A stretch of DNA of 64,000 bases from Sva-07 sp963710625 (GCA_963710625.1 CAVQBG010000026.1:124001-188000), one strand, 5' to 3'; shown: positions 36,662 through 46,119, counted from the stretch's first letter. Notes: generated from the sequence alone by a model not told the origin. Made by a program: numbers and translations.

Positions 36662-37921
36662 TCAGTCGCCGGCGACCGGAACGAACGTCTCGGTATTGCG
36701 TTGGTACGTCGGTCCAGCGTCGGGCGACCCGGCCGGAACGAGCCGGAACCGGAGCAGGTAGAGCCCGATGGCGCAGAACATCACGCCACCGAGGAAGCCG
36801 AGCTGTTTGCCGACGATCTCCGCGAAACCGCCGATCAGCAGACCACCCGCGACGGAACCGACCTCGAAGAACATGGTGAACGAACTGACCGCCCACGCGC
36901 GGTCGCTGTCGCTCGCCCGGTTCACGGTGAGCGCGAGCAGCGACGGATAGTTGAACGCCATGCCGATGCCGACGAACACTGAGGCGACCCACAGCGCCGG
37001 GATCGACGGGAACGACGCCAGAATCAGGAGTCCGATCAGGACGTTGCCGAGCGCGATCGTGACCGCCCGACGCGGCCCGAGCCGTTCCGGCAGCGTGGCG
37101 CCGAAGATGCGCACGAGCACCGACACGAGTGCGTACACGGCGAACAGCCCGCCGGAGCTCGCGAGACCGACGGTTCGGGCGTAGTCGGGGACGAACGCGC
37201 CGAACGAGGAGAACGCAGCGACGCCGGCCGCGAGCACCAAGCCGGGCATCACCGCGGCGGGATGAATCAGGCGCCGACGACCGGTGGCCGGTGCTGCGGA
37301 CGGGATCGAGTCGTCGATCACGTCGTCGGACTCGACGCGGGCGGGTGCGAACAGGGCAACGCCCGCCGAGAGGAATGCGAAGAGCCCGGCCACGATGAAC
37401 GCTCGCTCGAAGTTCGTGTCGTCCAGGAGCGCCTCACCGATGATCGGGCCCATGCCGATCCCGCCGAACACGGCGACGGAGAAGTAGCTGGCGCCCTCGG
37501 CGCGGCGAGCCCGCGGTGACATGTCCGCGATCAGCGTGGCAGCGCCCACGAAGACGGCGGCTTCGCCGATGCCGGTGAGACCGCGCAGCAGGAGCAACTG
37601 CCAGAACTCGCTCACCTGGCTCGACCCGATGCCGCTCAGACCGGCGACGATCGCGCCGCCGACCATCAGCACCCGCCGGCCGTATCGATCGGCGAGCCGG
37701 CCCAGCAGCGGTCGTGCACAGATCGCTGCCAGCGCGAACACCGCGACCGTGACGCCGATGCCGAACTCTCCGGCGCCGAGGGGGCCTTCGATGAACAACG
37801 GCACGATCGGGATCAGCATCCCGATGTAGACGAAGAACAACAGGGCCGCACCGGTGACGATCAGGAACGGGCGCGTCAACAGCGAGGGGCGCTCCTCGGG
37901 CGCGTGCGTGACCGTCGACAT
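36662..37921 (-). CDS. Major facilitator superfamily transporter
   Basis: 419 residues with about twelve hydrophobic segments. The MFS loop motif GRLADRYGRRVLMVGG follows the second segment, and a related DMSPRARRAEGASYFS is seen later. The ATG at 37921 has AAGGA about 8 bases upstream; ATG 37930 would add three residues. The substrate is unknown, and drug or small-molecule efflux is a usual role for such proteins. It stands alone, 81 bp from the alkA gene and 91 bp from the transglutaminase gene. Confidence 0.85.
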   Translation of the reverse strand: MSTVTHAPEERPSLLTRPFLIVTGAALLFFVYIGMLIPIVPLFIEGPLGAGEFGIGVTVAVFALAAICARPLLGRLADRYGRRVLMVGGAIVAGLSGIGSSQVSEFWQLLLLRGLTGIGEAAVFVGAATLIADMSPRARRAEGASYFSVAVFGGIGMGPIIGEALLDDTNFERAFIVAGLFAFLSAGVALFAPARVESDDVIDDSIPSAAPATGRRRLIHPAAVMPGLVLAAGVAAFSSFGAFVPDYARTVGLASSGGLFAVYALVSVLVRIFGATLPERLGPRRAVTIALGNVLIGLLILASFPSIPALWVASVFVGIGMAFNYPSLLALTVNRASDSDRAWAVSSFTMFFEVGSVAGGLLIGGFAEIVGKQLGFLGGVMFCAIGLYLLRFRLVPAGSPDAGPTYQRNTETFVPVAGD

Positions 37922-38012
37922 TCCGCTCATCCTTGTCGGAGAACACCTCGGGATCGCAAGCGCATTCCCGCCGGCGACCGATGTCACACCGGTCGTCACC
38001 AACCGGCGCGGC

Positions 38013-38900
38013 TCAGATCCGGGAGACGTCGACCGACACCGCCAGCGACTGCGCCGACGACGGACCGACCACGACGCCGCGTACCGGTGCGACGTCGGCA
38101 TAGTCACGACCCCAACCGATCGTGACGTGACGCGAGGGCGACACGATCCCGTTCGTCGGATCGAAGTCGAGCCAACCGTGATCGGGGATCCACACCGAAC
38201 ACCACGCATGCGACGCGTCCGCGCCGATCGACTTGGGTTCTCCCGGCGGCGGATCGGTCTCGATGTAGCCGCTGACGTAGCGGGCTGCGAGACCGATCGT
38301 GCGAAGACAACCGACGGCGAGATGCGCGAAGTCCTGGCACACGCCGCGTCGGCTGGCCAGGACGACGTCGAGTGGCGTGCTCACCTCGGTGAAGGACGAA
38401 TCGAACGCGAACGTCTCGAAGATCTGTGTGCAGAACGCGATCGTCGCCTCGACGATCGGGCGGCCGGGCCGGAACGACTGCGACACGAGATCGAACAACG
38501 CCAACCGGTTGCGGTCGACGGTGACGAACCGTGACGGTGCGGCGAACGGTGCCACATCGAGCGCCATCGGCCCACGCAGCCCGGCAACGGTCGCCGCGAC
38601 GCGCTCCCAGGCCACGTCGACACGGGGCAGCTCCTGCTCCCAGATCACCGCCTCCGTGATCGCCATGACCGTGAGGCCATCGTGCGGGGAGTGCAATCCG
38701 AACTGGACGACCCGATTGCCGAACACGTCCTCGCGCTCGTCGTACTCGTCGGCCTCCGGCGTGGTGCTGACGACCGACGACACCACCTGCTGCGAGGGCG
38801 TCGGGCGGGCGAGCACGCACGCCACGCTGTACCCGTCGAGCATCGTCGCGCCGTACCAGTAGTCGGTCAGGTGGACGACGCGGTAGCGCTGGCCGGGCAT
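38013..38900 (-). CDS. Transglutaminase-like cysteine protease/ligase domain protein
   Basis: 295 residues. The N-terminal strand-rich region (YRVVHLTDYWYGATMLDGYS) is the bacterial transglutaminase N-domain. The catalytic triad is visible as Cys188 (RRGVCQDFAHL), His231 (ADASHAWCSVW) and Asp247 (WLDFDPTN). No signal peptide is seen, so a cytoplasmic role is likely. It is the last gene of the ATP-grasp/alpha-E operon, 1 base after the fusion gene. In such clusters it is predicted to hydrolyse or transfer amide bonds of a peptide product. Confidence 0.88.
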   Translation of the reverse strand: MPGQRYRVVHLTDYWYGATMLDGYSVACVLARPTPSQQVVSSVVSTTPEADEYDEREDVFGNRVVQFGLHSPHDGLTVMAITEAVIWEQELPRVDVAWERVAATVAGLRGPMALDVAPFAAPSRFVTVDRNRLALFDLVSQSFRPGRPIVEATIAFCTQIFETFAFDSSFTEVSTPLDVVLASRRGVCQDFAHLAVGCLRTIGLAARYVSGYIETDPPPGEPKSIGADASHAWCSVWIPDHGWLDFDPTNGIVSPSRHVTIGWGRDYADVAPVRGVVVGPSSAQSLAVSVDVSRI

Positions 38901-38901
38901 C

Positions 38902-41262
38902 TCAGCTCCGTCCCATCATTCGAGGATCGACCGGGGCGGCGAGGTACGAACCGATCACGTCGCGGGCGAGCAGGTCGCAACCACCGAAGACCTCGTCGAG
39001 GACGGCAACGACGGTGTCGACCGACCCGAACCGCGCCTCGTCGAGCGCGGCGAGCACGCCGTCCGCGGTGTCGACCCCGAGGGCCCATCCCAGGCGGTCG
39101 GCCTGATGGCGGACGGCGGCGATCGCCGACGCAGCCGACCGCGGGTTGTGCGCGTCGGCGACGACGAGATGGAGCGCGCGCTCGAACTCGACGTCGCTGC
39201 GGTGGCGCCGCCGGTACGCGACGAGACTCTCGTTCGACGCGAGCACGATCTCGATCACCCGCTGCCGCTGGAAGTCGAGCCGATGGTCGTCGGACGCGAT
39301 CATCGAACCGGTCCACTCCGTGACGGCCGATGCTGCGTGCAGTCCGAACGCGCCGCGCACGCCGTCGATCACACCGAACGCCCGCTCGAGACGCCGGCCG
39401 ACCTCCCCGAAACGCCACGCCGGACCGTGGAGGACGCTCTCGTTCCAGAGACCGACGAGCGATGCGAGATCGATCAGGATCGCCTCGAGGTGGCGACCGT
39501 CGATCCGGGCGATGTCGACGACCGACGTCGCCGTTCCGTCGGTGGGGATCAACCATCGGAGCTGCGCGCGTGACTCCGCGAGGCGCGACAACATCCGACC
39601 GGCCGTGACGGAGAAGAATTCGCGCACCGATGCGGCCTCAGCGAGGAACGACCCGAGCTGGTCGGCCAGCGCCTCGACCGCGAGCGCGAACGTCGCGCCC
39701 GCCCGGTCGGCCGCCTCCGGATCGACGCGCCCCGAGACACCGGCCACCGACGCGAGCATGTCGAGACCGTTGACCACCCACGGCTCTGCGACCTCGGCAT
39801 CGACGAGCCCGCTCGTCCGGTCGAGGACCACCTCCATCGATCGGGCCACGAGTTCGGCGCGCTCCATCGCACGTCCCGCCCAGTACAGGGCCTCTGCCGC
39901 CCGGGTGGGCACCGAGGCGATCAGGTCGACCTGTGGGAGCGGTTCGCGACGCCGGACCGCCGGCGGCGCAACGGTCCCGCCGACCACCCACACGTCCTTC
40001 GCCGTCGCCAGGGTGGGCGACATCGGATCGTCGCCGGGTGCCAGCACGCGAGCGCTCCCACCCTGGAGCACGTCGATGCCCTTGTCGCTGGCCACGAGAT
40101 GCAGACGGAGCGTGACGGCACGTTCGACGAGTTCGCTCCCGGCGTAGCTCGGGTACGTCGTCCACGACGTCGCCGCGCGCTCGGCTGCCGGCATGAACGG
40201 CAACGGCCACACCCCTTGATAGTCGGAGTCACGACCCGTCAGCCAGGCGCCACTCGCATCCCAGTACTCGCCGAGCGTCGGGTCCTCCAGCACGCCGCAG
40301 CCGTGGGCGTTCGCCAGGGCCACCCCGCGGGATCGGGCCGCGAGCAACAGCCCGGGCACGCCGACGCTGCCCTCGGCGTTGACCTCCATCGGGTCGCAGC
40401 GGTCGTCTTCGAGACGGCGGAACAGGACGTCGACGGGCTCGAGGCCCGACAGCGATCGCAGCCACACGCGCCGCTGCCGGACGACGAGATCCGCTCCCTC
40501 GGCGAGGTTGAGCCCCAATCGGGTGGCGAGATACGACTGTTCGACGTACGACGGGTGGTCGACGCCGCCGGACAGCACCACGATTCGCGGGTTGCGCGTG
40601 GCCGCCACGTCGGCGAGACCGTCACGCAGGCGGTCGGCGAAGGGGTCGAGGGATCGGAGCGCTCGACCACCGGGGAGCCGCGAGATCATGTCCCGGTGCA
40701 CGCGTGCGGCCACGGAACGGCCCAGGAGCGCATAGCCCACACCCGCCGGCGCGTCGGTGATGTCGCGCACGACCCGCCACCGACCGTCGAGATCGCGTAC
40801 GACGTCGACGGCGTAGTTCGTCATCCAGCGCCGGTGCGGGCGGGTACCGAACGCAGCAAGCCGGTACTTCGGGCTCCCCCACAGTGCGATCGGATCGACC
40901 ACGCCGTCGGTCAACAAGCTGCGCGCACCGTGGAGATCTCCGAGGATGGACTCGAGCATCCTCATCCTGGCGATCGCCCCGTCGGCGAGCGCGACGAACT
41001 CGTCGCCGTCGATCACCAGCGGAATGGGGTCGAGACGCCACGGCCGAGATTCGAGTGCCACCATCCGACCATCGGCACGCAACGGAAGATCGTGGACGAT
41101 GTGGCCCGCTCCCTCGGCGGCGAGCAGGCGATCGTGGTCGATCTGCCTCCCGGCCAGATCACCGAGCCCGGCGATCGATGCCATCAACGCGGATGCGTCG
41201 ATGCCGCCCGGGCTGAACATGCCGCTCGGTGCATCCATGTCGATGTCCATGCGGTCGGTCAC
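38902..41262 (-). CDS. Fused circularly permuted ATP-grasp and alpha-E domain protein
   Basis: 786 residues. Residues about 1-445 are a circularly permuted ATP-grasp (family 2) with RIVVLSGGVDHPSYVEQSYLA and EQSYLATRLGLNLAEGADL as typical phrases. Residues about 450-786 are an alpha-E helical domain (AAEALYWAGRAMERAELVARS; LAEAASVREFFSVTAGRML). ATP-grasp proteins ligate carboxylates to amines through acyl-phosphates; alpha-E is a helical partner of unknown biochemistry. The operon thus encodes alpha-E twice, once alone and once fused. Its start overlaps the stop of the alpha-E gene by 4 bases. Confidence 0.85.
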   Translation of the reverse strand: MTDRMDIDMDAPSGMFSPGGIDASALMASIAGLGDLAGRQIDHDRLLAAEGAGHIVHDLPLRADGRMVALESRPWRLDPIPLVIDGDEFVALADGAIARMRMLESILGDLHGARSLLTDGVVDPIALWGSPKYRLAAFGTRPHRRWMTNYAVDVVRDLDGRWRVVRDITDAPAGVGYALLGRSVAARVHRDMISRLPGGRALRSLDPFADRLRDGLADVAATRNPRIVVLSGGVDHPSYVEQSYLATRLGLNLAEGADLVVRQRRVWLRSLSGLEPVDVLFRRLEDDRCDPMEVNAEGSVGVPGLLLAARSRGVALANAHGCGVLEDPTLGEYWDASGAWLTGRDSDYQGVWPLPFMPAAERAATSWTTYPSYAGSELVERAVTLRLHLVASDKGIDVLQGGSARVLAPGDDPMSPTLATAKDVWVVGGTVAPPAVRRREPLPQVDLIASVPTRAAEALYWAGRAMERAELVARSMEVVLDRTSGLVDAEVAEPWVVNGLDMLASVAGVSGRVDPEAADRAGATFALAVEALADQLGSFLAEAASVREFFSVTAGRMLSRLAESRAQLRWLIPTDGTATSVVDIARIDGRHLEAILIDLASLVGLWNESVLHGPAWRFGEVGRRLERAFGVIDGVRGAFGLHAASAVTEWTGSMIASDDHRLDFQRQRVIEIVLASNESLVAYRRRHRSDVEFERALHLVVADAHNPRSAASAIAAVRHQADRLGWALGVDTADGVLAALDEARFGSVDTVVAVLDEVFGGCDLLARDVIGSYLAAPVDPRMMGRS

Positions 41263-42188
41263 TCGTGAACGACGTACTGCTCGTGCATCACCCGATCGAG
41301 GCGCGACAGGGCGAGCTGGACGTCTTCCATCGCCGCGTCGAGCGCGGCGCCGTCGTCCGCGGCCGGACGGCTTCGACGGAGTTGGCGATCGGCCGCTTCA
41401 ACCGCACCCAGGACGGTCGAGTACTCCGGCAACCGGAGAATCGACACGCGCATCTCGGCGAGGCAACCGGCGACCGAACGCGGGAATCGGTGGTCGAACA
41501 ACAGGAACCGTACGACGGCGGGCCCGTCGATCGGGCCTCGGGTCGCCCGCTGGAACATCTGCAGCGCCGACAGCGACCGCAGCACACCCATCCACTGCAC
41601 CTCGGCGAACTCGTCGACGGCACCGGGCGGCAGCGAGAGCAGGCTCGCGGCGCGAACACCGAGCACCCGCGTGGTCATGTCGGCGCGCTCGATGTAGCGG
41701 CCGAGGCGCCACATCTCGAACACCTCGTCGCGGGTCATCGTCGAGTTGAGCACACCGTCCAACCGGCGGCTCTCGTCGATCACCCGCGCCAGGAACCGGT
41801 CGCGCCGGCGACGCTCGACCGACGTCACCGCCGCCCCGCGGACATAGATCGACAGGTCGTTGATCGTGTGCCACGCCTCGCGCGGCAGCACCTCGCGACA
41901 CGTGCGCAGGTTCTCACGGCTGCGATCGACCGTGTTGAGGATGCTGTTGGGGTGCTCGCGGTCGGCGATCAGGAACTGCGCGACCTGACTCTCATCGGAT
42001 CCGCTCACGGCCGGCAGTCGGACGTCGCTGCCAGAGATCGTGACCAGCGGGTTCCAGCGCGACGACGCGGTCGGCAGGTCGGCGAGCACGTCGCCGTAGG
42101 CGCGCAGCACGCGGGCGGAGTCCTCGGCTCGCTCCGCATAGCGGGCAGCCCAGTACATGCGGTCGGCGACCCGGGACAGCAGCGCCAT
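41259..42188 (-). CDS. Alpha-E domain protein
   Basis: 309 residues, all-helical. The hallmark N-terminus MALLSRVADRMYWAARYAERAEDSARVL and the later SRENLRTCREVLPREAW match the alpha-E (DUF403) family. It occurs next to permuted ATP-grasp genes in many bacteria, and no enzymatic activity is established. The ATG at 42188 overlaps the ATP-grasp stop (ATGA), and its own stop overlaps the next gene, so stoichiometric synthesis is likely. Confidence 0.88.
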   Translation of the reverse strand: MALLSRVADRMYWAARYAERAEDSARVLRAYGDVLADLPTASSRWNPLVTISGSDVRLPAVSGSDESQVAQFLIADREHPNSILNTVDRSRENLRTCREVLPREAWHTINDLSIYVRGAAVTSVERRRRDRFLARVIDESRRLDGVLNSTMTRDEVFEMWRLGRYIERADMTTRVLGVRAASLLSLPPGAVDEFAEVQWMGVLRSLSALQMFQRATRGPIDGPAVVRFLLFDHRFPRSVAGCLAEMRVSILRLPEYSTVLGAVEAADRQLRRSRPAADDGAALDAAMEDVQLALSRLDRVMHEQYVVHE

Positions 42189-43648
42189 CAGTCGCTCCCC
42201 TGCGATTGCGATTGCGATTGCGATTGCGATTGGGATTCGGTTGGCGCCGAATCGACGATCCAGGTGTCCTTGCTGCCGCCACCCTGCGACGAGTTGACCA
42301 CGAGCGATCCCTTGGTGAGCGCGACGCGGGTCAGTCCGCCGGCGGTGACGTAGCTGTGCTCGCCGGTGAGGATGAACGGACGCAGGTCGAGGTGGCGGGG
42401 TTCGATGCCGTCCTCCACGAGCGTCGGGCCGGTCGAGAGATCGAGGATCGGCTGCGCCACCCAGTTGCGCGGGTCGGCGCGAATCGCTTCGGCCGCGGTC
42501 TCGAGTTCCTCGGCCGTGGCACGGTTGCCGATCACGATGCCGTAGCCGCCGCTCTCGTTGGCGGGCTTCAGGACGAGGTCGCCGATGTTCGCCAGCACGT
42601 GCTCGCGCTCGTCGTCGTACATGCAGCGGTACGTCGGCACGTTCGGGATCAGCGGTTCCTCGCCGAGGTAGTAGCGCACCATGTCGGGCACCCACGCGTA
42701 CACGCACTTGTCGTCGGCCACCCCGGCGCCCGGCGCGTTGGCGATCCCCACGTTGCCCGCCTTCCACGCCCGCATCAGGCCGGCCACACCGAGCATCGAG
42801 TCCGGCAGGAAGGCCTCGGGATCGATGAACAGGTCGTCGATCCGCCGGTAGATCACGTCGACGCGCTCGCGACCTTGGATCGTCTTCATGTAGACGCAGT
42901 CGTCGTCGCCGACCACCAGGTCCTGTCCCTCGACGAGTTCGGCCCCCATGCGTTGCGCGAGGAAGGAGTGCTCGAAGTAGGCGGAGTTGTAGATGCCCGG
43001 CGTGAGCACGACGATCGTCGGGTCGTACCGCCCATCGGGAGCGAGCGACGAGAGGAGCTTGTTGAGTTCGTCGGTGTAGGCATCGACGGGACGGATGCGG
43101 TGCCGCTCGAAGAGTTCGGGGAACGCCCGCTTGGCCACGCCGCGGTTCTCGAGGACGTAGCTGACACCCGACGGCACCCGGAGGTTGTCCTCCAACACGT
43201 AGAGCTGGCCATCGCCGGCGCGCACGAGGTCGGAACCGGAGATGTGAGCCCACACGCCGTGTTTGGGGTGCACGCCTCGGCACTCCGGGCGGAAGTTGGC
43301 CGAGTCCTCGAGCAGGTCGGCCGGGAACACCCCGTCGGCGATGATCCGCTGGTCGTTGTAGATGTCGTCGATGAACCGATTGAGCGCCCGCAGACGTTGC
43401 GCCAGCCCCTGCTCGACCACGGCCCACTCGCGGCCGTCGATCAACCGGGGGATGATGTCGAAGGGCCAGGCCCGGTCGATGTTCTCGCCGTCGCTGTACA
43501 CCGTGAACGAGATCCCCATCGTCAGGATCTCGAGATCCGACACGCGCTGGCGGGCTCGGACCTCGTCGATGCCCAGACGTTGGATCAGCTCGATCAGGTC
43601 TCGTGCGATCGGTCGGGGGCTCCCGTCGGCATCGAGTAGTTCGTCCAT
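42188..43648 (-). CDS. Circularly permuted ATP-grasp protein (type 1)
   Basis: 486 residues. Conserved family phrases include GISFTVYSDGENIDRAWPFDI, ISGSDLVRAGDGQLYVLEDN, VVLTPGIYNSAYFEHSFLA, and the nucleotide-binding VLANIGDLVLKPANESGGYG with its Lys. It is predicted to form amide bonds with ATP. The last ~13 residues are an SQ-dipeptide run (SQSQSQSQSQSQGSD) encoded by a hexanucleotide tandem repeat, not part of the family fold. It is the first gene of the four-gene operon. Confidence 0.88.
   Translation of the reverse strand: MDELLDADGSPRPIARDLIELIQRLGIDEVRARQRVSDLEILTMGISFTVYSDGENIDRAWPFDIIPRLIDGREWAVVEQGLAQRLRALNRFIDDIYNDQRIIADGVFPADLLEDSANFRPECRGVHPKHGVWAHISGSDLVRAGDGQLYVLEDNLRVPSGVSYVLENRGVAKRAFPELFERHRIRPVDAYTDELNKLLSSLAPDGRYDPTIVVLTPGIYNSAYFEHSFLAQRMGAELVEGQDLVVGDDDCVYMKTIQGRERVDVIYRRIDDLFIDPEAFLPDSMLGVAGLMRAWKAGNVGIANAPGAGVADDKCVYAWVPDMVRYYLGEEPLIPNVPTYRCMYDDEREHVLANIGDLVLKPANESGGYGIVIGNRATAEELETAAEAIRADPRNWVAQPILDLSTGPTLVEDGIEPRHLDLRPFILTGEHSYVTAGGLTRVALTKGSLVVNSSQGGGSKDTWIVDSAPTESQSQSQSQSQSQGSD
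42201..42236. repeat. Hexanucleotide tandem repeat (TGCGAT)5 plus a degenerate copy, within coding sequence
   Basis: Five exact copies of TGCGAT (42201-42230) are followed by TGGGAT. On the coding strand they encode Ser-Gln repeats at the C-terminus of the ATP-grasp protein. Six-base units keep the reading frame, so copy-number change would only alter tail length. Confidence 0.9.
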
Positions 43649-43809
43649 TTACGCCGACCGTACCCGGTCAGCCCCGATCGCCAACCGACCCAGCCAGTTT
43701 CGTTCTCGAGGGGCGGGCGGGGAGTGCACGGGCGGTAGCGTCCCCGACACGGGAGATGACCCGCTCGGCCACGGCCCCATCACCGAGCGAACCACCATCA
43801 GGAGGGCCG

Positions 43810-44745
43810 ATGGCCACCATCTCACGACGACTCGCCGAACTCGTCGCCCGACGACACGGAATCGTGACGCACGGCGAACTGCTCGCAGACAGCCACACCC
43901 GGCACAGTGTCAGGCGCCTGGTCGAAACGGGCGTCCTGGTGGTCGAACACAAACAGGTCTACCGAGTCGCCACGTCACCGGACTCCTTCGAGTCGCGATG
44001 CGCCGCAGCCTGCGCCGCCGATCCGTCTGCGATGGTCACTGGGGTCGCCGCGGCCCGCCTGTGGCAGTTCCGCCACGTGTGGCTGCCGGAGGTCCCCCAC
44101 CTGCTCGTCGCACACGATCGAACACCGATCACCAGGAACGTCGTGCTCCGACGCTCGAACGTGATCGACGGGAGCGACGCCGTGGCACGCCCCGACGGCA
44201 TCCGTGTGGCGTGTCCGCCTCGGGCCTGGTTCGACTGCGCCCGCGACCTCGACGACGAACGGTTCGAGCGGCTCACGGAGTGGGTGCTCGACCGTCATGC
44301 CAACGTGCCCACGCTCTGGCGAACAGCGCAGCGACTCCAGGCGAGGGGTCAGCCCGGACTCGCTCGCGTCAAGCGGGTCATGTCGCGGCGAGCCGACTGG
44401 CAGAAGCCGACCGATTCGGGACTCGAACTGCGTGTTCTCACGGCACTCGAAGCACGCGGCATCGTGCTCGTCCGGCAGCATCCGCTCGCTCTTCCCAACG
44501 GAATCACCATCCATCCCGATGGGGACGACCCCTCGATTCGCTGGGCGTTGGAGATCGACCACGTCACCTGGCACGGCGGACGCCTCGACGCCCAACGGGA
44601 CAAGACCCGTGACCGCCAAGCCCGCCTCCTCGGCTGGGAGGTCGAACGCGTCACCGATCAGGAACTGGCGGAGGACTTCAACGGCACGATCGACCAGATC
44701 GTCACGCTCTACCGGCGCCGTCAGGCCACCTTCGCCGCCGCCTGA
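43810..44745 (+). CDS. DUF559-like protein with AbiEi-type N-terminal winged helix
   Basis: 311 residues. Residues 1-60 resemble the AbiEi/type IV antitoxin N-terminal winged helix (RRLAELVARRHGIVTHGELLADSHTRHSVRRLVE). Residues about 200-311 resemble the restriction-endonuclease-like DUF559 fold, with ALEIDHVTWHGG and RDRQARLLGWEVERVT, where Asp/Glu and an Arg-rich segment would form the nuclease-like core. Such proteins are common and uncharacterised in actinobacteria. A strong GGAGGG ribosome site precedes the ATG. No partner toxin gene is adjacent. Confidence 0.75.
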   Translation: MATISRRLAELVARRHGIVTHGELLADSHTRHSVRRLVETGVLVVEHKQVYRVATSPDSFESRCAAACAADPSAMVTGVAAARLWQFRHVWLPEVPHLLVAHDRTPITRNVVLRRSNVIDGSDAVARPDGIRVACPPRAWFDCARDLDDERFERLTEWVLDRHANVPTLWRTAQRLQARGQPGLARVKRVMSRRADWQKPTDSGLELRVLTALEARGIVLVRQHPLALPNGITIHPDGDDPSIRWALEIDHVTWHGGRLDAQRDKTRDRQARLLGWEVERVTDQELAEDFNGTIDQIVTLYRRRQATFAAA

Positions 44746-44750
44746 TCCCA

Positions 44751-44795
44751 TCTCGTGAACCAGGTGCAGCACGGGTGCGCACCTCGTTCACGAGA
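44751..44795. terminator. Bidirectional terminator-like hairpin
   Basis: 17-base arms (TCTCGTGAACCAGGTGC and its complement, one mismatch) with an 11-base loop. It lies between the convergent DUF559-like and acyl-CoA dehydrogenase genes. The end sequence CTCGTGAAC recurs at 61449. Confidence 0.7.
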
Positions 44796-44811
44796 TCGGC
44801 CGGGGGGTTGG

Positions 44812-46053
44812 TTAGTCGGTGGGGGGCTTGGGTTCCTTGGGGAGGCCGAGGACGCGTTCGCCGACGATGTTGCGCTGGATCTGGCTGGTGCCGCCCCAGA
44901 TCGTCTCGGAGCGAGAGAAGAAGAACGACGACATCATCGGGCTGACCGGATAGCCGTCGCGGCGCTTGTCGCGGGCCGCTCCGGGCCAGCTGCCCGACTC
45001 GGGTCCGGCGTCGATGAGCATGCCCTCGGCGCCGTAGACGTCGACCGCGAGTTCCATCGCCGCCTTGTGCATCTCGGACCAGAACATCTTGTTGGTTGCC
45101 CCGAGGGCGATCGTGCCCATGTCGCCGCCGCCGGCGAGCGTCGCCGACAGATTGCGCAGACCGTTGATCTTCAGGATCTGGATCTTGGTGTAGTACGCCA
45201 TCAGACGCTGACGGATCAGCGGATCGTCGATCAGGCCCTTGTCGGTGGCGGCCTCGACCAGCAGGCGGTACTCCTCGGCGAACCGGCGATACCCGGTGGT
45301 GGCCGACTGGCCACGTTCGAAGGCCAGCGTCGAGTTGGCGACCTTCCAGCCGTTGTTGACGCCGCCGACGACGGCGTCCTTGGCACAGCGGGCGTTGTCG
45401 AAGAACACTTCACAGAACTCCGCGGTGCCGTCGGGCTGCACGATGCCGCGGACCTCGACGCCCGGCTGCCGCATCGGCACGAGCATGTAGGAGATCCCAG
45501 CGTGCTTCTTCGCATCCTGATCCGTGCGCGTCAGCAGGAAGCAGTAGTCGGCGTGGTGGCCCTGCGTGGTCCACACCTTCTGGCCGTTGATCACCCATTC
45601 GTCGCCGTCGAGCACGGCGGTGGTCTTCAACGATGCGAGGTCGGAACCCGAGTTCGGTTCCGAGAAGCCCTGACACCAGCGGGTCGTGCCGCTGAGGATG
45701 CCCGGAAGGAACTCCTTCTTCTGTTCCTCGGTGCCCCACTGCAGGATGGTGGGACCGACGAGCGTGTCGCCGAAGAAGTCGCCACGCATCGGCGCCTTCG
45801 CGTTCGCGAACTCCTCCGACAGGACCACACCCTGCATCGTGGTGAGCCCCTTGCCGCCGTACTCGGCGGGCCAGGTGGCGCAGATCCAGCCGCCTTCGAA
45901 CAGCTTCTGCGGCCACTCGTCGTTGAACCGCTTGCGTTCATCGTCGGTCATCTCGAAGCCGTCGTCGAACCAACCGTCGGGCAGATTGTCATGCAGCCAG
46001 GTCCTGATCTCGGTGCGGAATTCCTCGGCTTCGGGGGGATAGGAGAGATCCAT
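44812..46053 (-). CDS. Acyl-CoA dehydrogenase
   Basis: 413 residues with the three-domain ACAD layout. Signature 1 is WCQGFSEPNSGSDLASLKT, with WVINGQKVWTTQGHHADY following, and the C-terminal signature is IWGGTSQIQRNIVGERVLGLP. It oxidises an acyl-CoA at the alpha-beta bond, reducing FAD. The residue before GTS is Gly where short- and medium-chain enzymes have the catalytic Glu (EGT), so the base lies elsewhere or in a partner subunit. The electron acceptor is likely the EtfAB pair encoded at 53522-55269. Confidence 0.9.
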   Translation of the reverse strand: MDLSYPPEAEEFRTEIRTWLHDNLPDGWFDDGFEMTDDERKRFNDEWPQKLFEGGWICATWPAEYGGKGLTTMQGVVLSEEFANAKAPMRGDFFGDTLVGPTILQWGTEEQKKEFLPGILSGTTRWCQGFSEPNSGSDLASLKTTAVLDGDEWVINGQKVWTTQGHHADYCFLLTRTDQDAKKHAGISYMLVPMRQPGVEVRGIVQPDGTAEFCEVFFDNARCAKDAVVGGVNNGWKVANSTLAFERGQSATTGYRRFAEEYRLLVEAATDKGLIDDPLIRQRLMAYYTKIQILKINGLRNLSATLAGGGDMGTIALGATNKMFWSEMHKAAMELAVDVYGAEGMLIDAGPESGSWPGAARDKRRDGYPVSPMMSSFFFSRSETIWGGTSQIQRNIVGERVLGLPKEPKPPTD

Positions 46054-46119
46054 CCCCCCATTCTGCCAGCCGACTTGACCCGCGGGTCAAGTTCGGCGGC
46101 ACCGATGGCCGCCGGACCA

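Noticed and set aside
42201..42236. Tandem repeat as a CRISPR array
   Set aside because: Units are six bases long without spacers and encode a Ser-Gln tail; this is a simple microsatellite.
43810..44745. Type IV toxin-antitoxin (AbiE) pair
   Set aside because: Only the AbiEi-like N-terminal helix is present; no AbiEii-type nucleotidyltransferase gene lies next to it, and the C-terminus is DUF559-like.
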